A stretch of DNA of 64,000 bases from Dryomyza anilis. Taxonomy: Eukaryota; Arthropoda; Insecta; Diptera; Dryomyzidae. Numbering within the stretch: the first letter of the stretch is position 1; the number at the start of each line of letters is the position of its first letter. Below the pieces are notes generated by a model. That model did no database searches. It saw nothing but the letters and a program-made list of their open reading frames with translations, and was not told where the DNA came from. The stretch spans positions 97,771,700 to 97,835,699 of the forward strand of contig OX638130.1 of assembly GCA_951804985.1 (NCBI GenBank), in the 5' to 3' direction. The position numbers were made by a program, and so were the translations under genes. Below are positions 57,001 through 64,000 of this stretch, piece after piece.

Positions 57001-60000
57001 GTACGACCAGTTGAATGAGCTCTATGACGACATTGACATAGAAACTCTGCTGGTTTGGACATGTAGAGTGTATGGATGAAACGACACAAACAAGAGCACA
57101 ACACGAACAACAGCACAATATTAATTTCGCAAATGCGTAAGAGAAGAAATCGAATAAGGAGACGAGACTTTTTCACTGCGATAATTTTGAATTCTGCTCA
57201 TAAAAGGATTAATCTTGAATTTTTATTTAAAACTGATCTAAATTTATATCAAATTCTCAACTCACCGTTGTATGACGAAAATCACCCGTATGCAAATCAG
57301 TCTTTGAGAGAACAGTGCGTATCTTCTTCTTGATGACATTAAATGCCAAAGTCTTGTCGTGCTGCAGCATGCTGGGCAGTCGCGTATCCACATCGGCAGC
57401 GTCCTGCATGCGCATGTTAACATTACCGCTGTGACCGGTCGAATCCGAGTTGGTTGCCTCACTGGAGGTGCTCACTTTACGGCGGTACTTGGCCAGAATA
57501 TCTTCGCTCATGTCGTTGTAATTGGCAACAACGTTAACAGCGCCATTTGGTGGCGCCTCAATGCTAGTTGTCACGCTGTTAAACAGATCCATCGACACAT
57601 CGGCGGTATTATTGCTGAATGAGACACTGCGTGCGGCACTCTGGCCCACAACAAAATCATCGACATTCGAGTGCGTATGATGACGCGATGTGGCGCCAGC
57701 GGATTTGTTGTTGCGTCGATGTTTAAAGAAACCTTGTTTAAGTTTATTGAAAATACCCGAGTTGCCTCCGGCGGCTGTGTTGGAACCATCATGCAGACGA
57801 TGATGATGTGACGAACGATGTGACGCTGAACCCGTCGCCATTGACATGGAGCGTGAGACATTATTGCTTTTATCGGCGGTTGCATCAAAGCTAATGCTTT
57901 TTGGAATGGCGCCCGTAGATTTGGTAGGTTTCTGTGAGTTGGTGGCTGCTAGAGTGGTCGTTGTAGTGATAATTGTTGTTGTTGTAGATGTGGCAGCAGT
58001 AGCAATTACGCCATTATGCGCGCCTCCATCAATTTCATCGCGCATTTTTAGCTGCTGCGCTTTTGCAATGAGCTGCAGTATTTGCTCGTCTAAAGCTTCC
58101 TGCTCGTGCTGTTGTTCACTCTTAAAGTCATCTGTTTGCGTCTCAAAGTTGGGCAGCGCTGAGACGCGATGCTGCTGCTGTTTTGTTGCAACATTTATCA
58201 TAATTTCATGATTTTCATAGTTGAGACTTTGATGTCGGCGCAGCGAGGTGGTATTTGACTGCTGGCCGCCGCCGCCCTTGTTGGCCATGATGCCGTTGCG
58301 ACGACCATCAAAGGCTGCTGAGCGCTGCTCGGTGGATATACGACGATGTACAACGTCCGCAGAGGCTGCCGCATCATCACTGAGCAAATCGAGCAGAGGT
58401 GTAGTAGTAGCCGTGGTCACCGACGCAGAGTCACAAAAGTCGCTGAAATCAATCAAGTCGCTGCATTCACTGCCTGCAGGCGGCGGCAGATGATTGTTGT
58501 GTGAGTTTTTCTTCTTTTTCATGGCACCTTTATGATGCGTTTTGGCCGAAACAGCTGTCGCTGCCACAGTTTCATCAAAATTTACGCTTTGATTCGAAAT
58601 ACTGCTCTCTGCGGAGGTTTGACGACGCATGCGCGGCGCTCGACTACTCTTGTAGTTCTGCTGAAAACTATTTTCACCGGTGTATTGATTTGTGGTGCGT
58701 ACTGAACTGCGAGCCAACGACGACAACCCTTCATAGTGCAGCGAAGCGGCGGAAGACAAATTGTTGCCGCTGGCATCGTCGGCAGCATTTGTAACGCCAC
58801 CGCCCAGCGTTGCCGGTGTGTCTTCGTAAGAGTTGACGGCATCGAAGAAAGCAGAATCTTCCTGAGACCGATCGCTGCACTCGCTATCGTCACGCACTGG
58901 AGCGCCTGCTGCCGCAGCGCTTGGCGAGTCGGGCGTGTTATAGTTGGTAGAGTGTGCGTGCTCATTACCTGCTCCACTAATTGCCGCAGCGACTCGTCTT
59001 GCTGTTCTTGCAGCGCCCATTATAGCACCACCGCCGCCCGATTGACTGACATCCGTTATATCCGAACGCGCCGTTATGCTCGCATTGTCGTCCGTGTCCA
59101 CCTCGGCCAGTTTCTCCGAGTCGCTGGCCAATACATCCGTGCTCCAATTCGATTCGCTACGCTGATCTACAGCATCTAGATAGGCAGCACGCGCCGCTCC
59201 CGAACCTGCCAACACATCAAAGTTATTATCGCCAGGCAGCACGACCGCGGAGGGTATAAGAGGCGTTGAGAAATTACGATCTCGCTCACTTGCATCGAGT
59301 GTTGTCTCCGAATCGCTGGCCAAAACATCTGTCGACCATGTGTCCGATATTATTGAGACCGTCTCATCGCCGACGAGAAGTTTTTTTATTTCAAATTTGC
59401 AGAATTTATCTTCAATATCGGAACGCGCTTTCGATAGTAGCTTCTGCATTTGTGGCGTTGGCAACGCATTATGCACCGATTCGCCATCGGTGACCTGTGA
59501 TGAGGGAGTATCGCGTCCACTAATATTGGGCGTGCCACGACCCGAGACATTTGCGGACACCATATCGGAGAGATTATCATTTTGATCGTCGTTTTGTTGT
59601 TCATCGCCATCTAGCTCAAGTGAACTTGTAACAGAATGATTGGAAGGTGCTTCGCTGACCGCCTCCAAAATGTCCGAGTTGCCGATGGAGGCATCATCGT
59701 GCGAAATGGAGAAACGTGTTTGCTTTGAGTGCGCCAGCGGACCCAGCACATCATTATCCAGATGCTCCTCATCATCATCGTCGTCATCTTCGTTGTGATT
59801 GTTGTGCGTTTGCGCATCGCCATTCGTCAGCTGCGCCCCAATGCTGTTCATTTTAAGCACCTGCTCTTCGGTCAGCGGCTGCAGTTTGCACTCATCGCTG
59901 TTGTAGATGTTGAAGACGTAGATGGGTTCATTGGCGCAACTAGAAGCGCCTTCCGCTAAAGGAAGCGAACGCACAGGTGAGCTATGTGCCGATTGATGTG

Positions 60001-63000
60001 CAGAGCCTGTTGCTGCATCCGTACAATCTCCATTTGTGAGTACATTGCCGTTGAGTGTTATGCCGACGTTACCGACAATGTCGTGGCCTCCACCATTTGT
60101 GCTAAAGCTCATGCTCTTGGCGATTTTGCTTTTTGTTGCTTTACTCAGACTTAGTAGACTTTGCTTGGAGCGTTCTTTGGCATGATTTGAGTCGCCGCCA
60201 CCAACCGCGCCACCATTAACACCATTCATGTGTTGTTCATCGCCATTTCTACCAGCATCTGGTAAATGCGCCAGTATTTTCTTAATCTTCGCACGCTCAT
60301 CATTCGGTACATCATACTCATCGTGTGCCATGAGTATCTGAAAGAATTCCACAAAATAGGCCAACTCTGTGTGCGTGCTCAACAAATGCGCGCGTTCAAA
60401 GTCGCTCTGTTGCGAGAGTATTGCGACAACATCTTCGCCCGAACGACTCACGAGCAAAAGATCAATTAATTGTGTAACCATGTTACACTCAAACTTGGCA
60501 TAAACTTCAGCAAACTTGGCATCGACTGTATCGTGTTTGGCGAGCGCTAACATTTGTATTATCTGGCCGATTTGTATAAGATTGAAGCGCACCGACTCAG
60601 AGATGGGCGCATCAATGATACCTAAAATGTCCGGACTCACAATGGCTGGGCAAATGAAATGCGTAAACACCATGTCGGTGATGATTTCATTGATAATTTT
60701 ATCAGAGAAATGTGCTTGTTTCATGTGATGACACATCGTTTGTATTAGCCAACGCAGTGTCGATGGGAAAAGCGCCCAGTTGTTGGTGAGCGTGTCAATG
60801 AATGCTTTGGCAAAGGTGTGAAGTTTTGTGATGGTTTCGGTGTGGAATTGTCGCAGATTTTGTTCATACTTGTTGGAGTTCTCTTCGCCAAATCTGTAAA
60901 TTATTGGGATTGATTAAAGATAACAATTGTTTTATGATGATTCTCTACATTAACCGCTTTTACAATGAACTCAATAAGAATTATGCGAGCATAACGACTG
61001 AATTTGCAACGATTCTATTTTTTTTTTCAGTACGCTAAATGTTTTATAGTTTAATGTGACTCTGACTGAATCAATAACATACGCGTTGCTAACAAATAAA
61101 GTAAATTTAATAAAAAGTAACATCTCAAGAATCATTTATACTGAGTCTATACACACAATTCCATCGTTGACGTTTGAACAGCACCAATAAACATTTATAC
61201 TACGTCTAGAGGAATGTGCAAGTATCCGTCGTAGCTGATTAGAAAACGGCATTTTTACGTACCGTCAAATCTCATGACTTTATATTCCCTATTTTGAAAA
61301 CACTCGGTTTGAACTGCCCTAAGAAACATCTATACTGTGCCTACGAAAGACGCAGAACCACAATTTAAAAAATTGATACAAAACTCACACTCTTTCCTTT
61401 TTAAATGATGCTTCGAATTCAAAACTCTTAAGCCTGAATCACACGATTGAATAAAAAATCAATTTTTTAATCAATTTTCAAATAATTTTAATATCAATCG
61501 TGTAATTGCCCAATTTTTGTATGGACAGTTAGGCAATCACACGATTGATATTTAAATTGTTTTGAAAATTGAGTCAAAAGATGATTGTTTATTCAGTCGT
61601 GTGAATCAGGCTTTACTCTTTGCTTGTCTAATTCTGCTTCGTATTAAAAACTCTCACTCTTTACTTTATGAATGTTGTTTCGAATTAAAAACTATAACTT
61701 TTTCCTTTATAAATGATGTTTTTATTGCAAAACTCTCACTCTTTGCTTTTTTTAATGATGCTTCGTATTCAAAACTCTCATTCGTTACTTTTTAAATGTT
61801 GCTTCGAATTCAAAACTGTCACTCTTTGCTTTTTAAATGCTGTGACGAATTGAAAACTTTAACTTTTACCTTTATAAATGATGTTTTATTGCAAATCTCT
61901 CACTCTTTGCTTTTTAAATGCTGCTTTGAATTCAAAACTCCTACTCGTTACTTTTTAAATGTTGCTTCGAATTCAAAACTCTCACTTTTTACTTTTTAAA
62001 TGCAGCTTCGAATTCAAAACTCTCACTATTTGCTTTTTAAATGCTGTGACGAATTGAAAACTTTAACTTTTACCTTTATAAATGATGTTTTTATTGCAAA
62101 TCTCCCACTCTTTGCTTTTTAAATGCTGCTTCGAATTCAAAACTCTCACTCTTTACTTTTTAAATGCTGCTTCCAATTCAAAACTCTTACTCTTAGCTTT
62201 TTAAATTCTGCTTCGAATCAAAAACTGTCACTCATTCCTTTTTAAACGCTGCTTCGAATTCAAAACTCTCACCCTTTGCTTCTTAAATGCTGTTTCGAAT
62301 TAAAAACTCTAAATGATGTTTTTATTGTAAATCTCTCACTTTTGCTTTTTAAATGTTGCTTCGAAATCAAAACTCTCACTCTTTGCTTTTTAAATGCAGC
62401 TTCGTATTAAAAACTTTGTTTTTTAAATGCTTCTTTGAATTAAAAATTCTCAATCTTTACTTTTTAAATACTCCTTTGAATTTAAAATTCTCACTCGTTA
62501 CATTTTAAACGCTGATTTGATTTTAAAACTCACACTATTTGCTTTTCAAATGCTGTTTCGAATTAAAAACTCAGATTTGTTCCGTTATAAATGCTGTTTT
62601 TTTTTGAAAACTCTCACAATTTGCTTTTTAAATGTTGCTTCGAATTCAAAACTCTCAATCGTTACTTTTTAAATGCTGCTTCGAATTCAAAACTCTCACT
62701 CTTTGCTTTAATTGTAAAACTTTAACTATTTACTTTTTAAATTATGTTATAAATGCAAAAAAATTCATGATTAATGTGGGCATAGATGGATGAATGAATG
62801 GAAGGAAGGAATTGCTGTATTGTTAGATGAGTGGATGGATGGTTGCATGAATCATAAATATAATAATTTAAAATAAATGAATATTTAAGAAAATAAATAA
62901 GTTAAAAATTATTACATTATGAATATAAAATTGAAATTAAAAAGTAGTCATCTACTACCTTTTAAAACGTTCCTTGCTCGAGAAATTCTGAATCACTTTA

Positions 63001-63849
63001 TTGGGATCCACATCCAACATCGTCTCACTATCCACCAGCACCATCATGATGGGCTCAAACAGTGCAGCAGTCAAAAATATTTTCGCCGAGAACATTGACT
63101 CATTCAGACGCTGATAGAGACGCGCAAACGCGGACGAATTGGCGCGCAACAGACGACGCGGATTATCGCTGACCACAATTTGTATTTCAATCAATTCGCG
63201 CAACAATTTCAATATCATTTCAACGTCTTTTGTGTTTATCGCATTGCCATAGAGGCCGGTCGTTATCGTGTGCACAACGCATGCTATATGCTGGGGCGTT
63301 ACTTCCGCTATGCGATCGCCGGTAGCGAGTGATAGTGCCAGCAGATATGGCGAACGATACAGATGATTGAAAAGTTCCTCATAGGCGATGGCATGCTGGC
63401 GAGAAAAACAATAAAACAATTAATAGGTTAAATTAGCAGCAAATAGACACAAATTAGCATTTAGAATAGCATAAAAATGTACCTTGTAATCCATCACTTT
63501 CTTGGCATCAATGAATTTGGCATTTTCGTAGTTATTGGCGCGTCGACAACAAATCATGGGACCGGCCTCTGGACGTGAAATGATTAAATCATTGAGATTT
63601 TGGCGTTGCTGCGCACAGATGTAGGCGAGCTTTTAAATAGAAATTAAATATAATTTAAAAAATTTAAAAGTGTTTAAAAAAAATCAATTTATTCTATGTT
63701 ACCTTTGTAATTGATGTGGAATTTGTGGCAAGCGTCTCAGTCAGTTGCGCAAATGCTGCCTGTTCGTGCTGTATAAAGAGTTGTTCCTGACGCAAAGTGC
63801 GCGCCAGATCCATGATCTCCAAGAGATTTCCTTCTGTATTTGGCTCCAT
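54094..63849 (-). CDS. Gapvd1: GAPVD1 homologue: RasGAP-like and VPS9 endocytic regulator (8 exons)
   Basis: Family members act on endocytic membranes: the VPS9 domain is a Rab5-type exchange factor and the N-terminal domain is RasGAP-like. Minus-strand exons are 63849-63703, 63629-63483, 63395-62959, 60893-57266, 55250-54676, 54616-54446, 54383-54287 and 54225-54094. They give 1777 residues with all phases closed. The RasGAP-like domain spans about 100-400, with [18 protein letters not shown] and [17 protein letters not shown]; an FLR arginine is not present in the latter. The 3.6-kb exon 4 continues into a long disordered Ser/Asn/Asp/Gln-rich region in which the segment [11 protein letters not shown] occurs twice. 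The VPS9 domain fills about 1600-1770, with [19 protein letters not shown], the typical acidic/Leu core, and ends KFIKTMDY. Introns 3 and 4 hold a minisatellite and LINE relics. Confidence 0.93.
55300..56110 (+). pseudogene. LINE C-terminal fragment (jockey/CR1-like) in Gapvd1 intron 4
   Basis: Two consecutive frames separated by one stop near 55627. The first has [20 protein letters not shown] and [18 protein letters not shown]. The second has [31 protein letters not shown] and [18 protein letters not shown]. This order is the usual region after the reverse transcriptase in jockey/CR1-type insect LINEs. The plus orientation is antisense to Gapvd1. 5'-truncated. Confidence 0.8.
56205..57080 (+). 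pseudogene. Second, older LINE relic in Gapvd1 intron 4
   Basis: Fragments resemble those at 43090-43920: a CAAAGAGAAACAG region with a DYKAAF-like RT piece, then a [15 protein letters not shown] piece, and a final RERFIGK and [22 protein letters not shown] tail. Many frameshifts and stops. Confidence 0.5.
60894..61374. other. Gapvd1 intron 3, distal part with E1-like motifs
   Basis: Between 61140 and 61340 the sequence contains GCAAGTATCCGTC, AAACGGCATTTTTACGTACCGT and CCTAAGAAACATCTATACTG. These recall the left arm and terminus of element E1, so this may be a decayed relative. No complete terminus pair. Confidence 0.35.
61375..62725 (+). repeat. 41-bp minisatellite in Gapvd1 intron 3
   Basis: About 27-32 head-to-tail copies of a 41-bp unit: GCTTCGAATTCAAAACTCTC, then ACTCTTTGCTTTTTAAATGCT. 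Adjacent units at 61931 and 61972 are exactly 41 bp apart. Variants alternate TTTGC with TTACT, and AATTC with AATTA. A few units are shortened. One MITE (61432-61610) is inserted within it. Short plus-strand open frames across it are repeat artefacts. Confidence 0.88.
61431..61611. mobile_element. Harbinger-like MITE with TTA target duplication
   Basis: Inverted arms of about 75 bp start AGCCTGAATCACACGATTGA on the left and AGCCTGATTCACACGACTGA on the right (read inward). Flanks are TTA on both sides. Because it interrupts a regular 41-bp repeat, the surrounding units show exactly what was inserted. A 3-bp TTA duplication is typical of PIF/Harbinger elements. Confidence 0.75.
62726..62958. 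other. Gapvd1 intron 3, acceptor-distal flank
   Basis: A short TGGATGGATG/GGAAGGAAGG simple repeat at 62785-62845, then AT-rich DNA up to the exon 3 donor. Nothing else seen. Confidence 0.4.
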
Positions 63850-64000
63850 GTTGTGTTTTGTTTCTTTGTTATTTGATTGTATATGGTCGTTGCTTTTAGT
63901 AAATGCGTTTTTTTTTAGCGCAATATTGTCGACATTTAATTATAGCTATAAAGTGTAAAATAAACAATGAAATTAATGACTTTTTAAATAAACTAATGCA

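Noticed and set aside
57359..59959. Several plus-strand frames of 75-147 codons over Gapvd1
   Set aside because: They are antisense to the 3.6-kb Gapvd1 exon and are explained by its codon composition.
61562..61999. Two plus-strand frames of 67-77 codons
   Set aside because: They read through the 41-bp minisatellite; repeated peptides mirror the DNA unit.
1..64000. CRISPR arrays, bacterial operons, prophage or plasmid origins
   Set aside because: The spliced genes, SINEs and LINE/mariner relics are eukaryotic; tandem repeats here have no spacer structure.

Overview
The window is dipteran nuclear DNA, most likely from a higher (schizophoran) fly. The evidence is spliced genes with GT-AG introns, an AT-rich intergenic background, dense nested transposons, ZAD-type C2H2 zinc-finger genes (an insect expansion), and recognisable homologues of the fly genes Paf-AHalpha, stasimon (TMEM41B), mus101 (TopBP1) and Gapvd1. 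As far as I recall, these four are all X-linked (Muller element A) in Drosophila melanogaster, so the window is probably Muller A. I cannot fix the genus from sequence alone.

Layout. 1-13.4 kb holds a minus-strand ZAD-C2H2 gene of 5 exons. Its 8.8-kb last intron is filled with transposons, and its first intron has been expanded by a rearranged mariner. 14.8-16.7 kb holds its divergent plus-strand paralogue of 4 exons, compact and repeat-poor. 17.5-18.6 kb holds Paf-AHalpha (plus), a catalytically dead PAF-acetylhydrolase-like protein. 18.6-23.8 kb is intergenic, with a motif-rich hairpin element, transposase remnants, tRNA-derived SINEs and a TA-flanked MITE. 23.9-34.6 kb holds stas/TMEM41B (minus, 4 exons). 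36.8-42.0 kb holds mus101/TopBP1 (plus, 6 exons). 42-54 kb is a gene-free repeat region with a long-inverted-repeat element around a LINE relic, a 3 x 796-bp tandem array, two nested repeats and a SINE with a clean target duplication. 54.1-63.8 kb holds Gapvd1 (minus, 8 exons), a RasGAP-VPS9 endocytic regulator whose introns carry LINE remains and a 41-bp minisatellite.

The gene structures were assembled by hand. Exon phases close at every junction, and every summed coding length is divisible by three. The protein-coding genes do not form one pathway: they are two putative ZAD transcription factors, a lissencephaly-complex-type subunit, an ER lipid scramblase-type membrane protein, a DNA-replication/checkpoint scaffold and a Rab5/Ras regulator.

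The most unusual content is in the repeats. One apparent group of non-autonomous DNA elements shares CCC(A/G)AG termini, and two members have 2-bp target duplications, one proven by an empty site inside the window. Each member carries its own dense array of a short degenerate motif. A separate 0.3-kb hairpin is built from repeated GATTAATC. A mariner element has both ends derived from the same 5' end.
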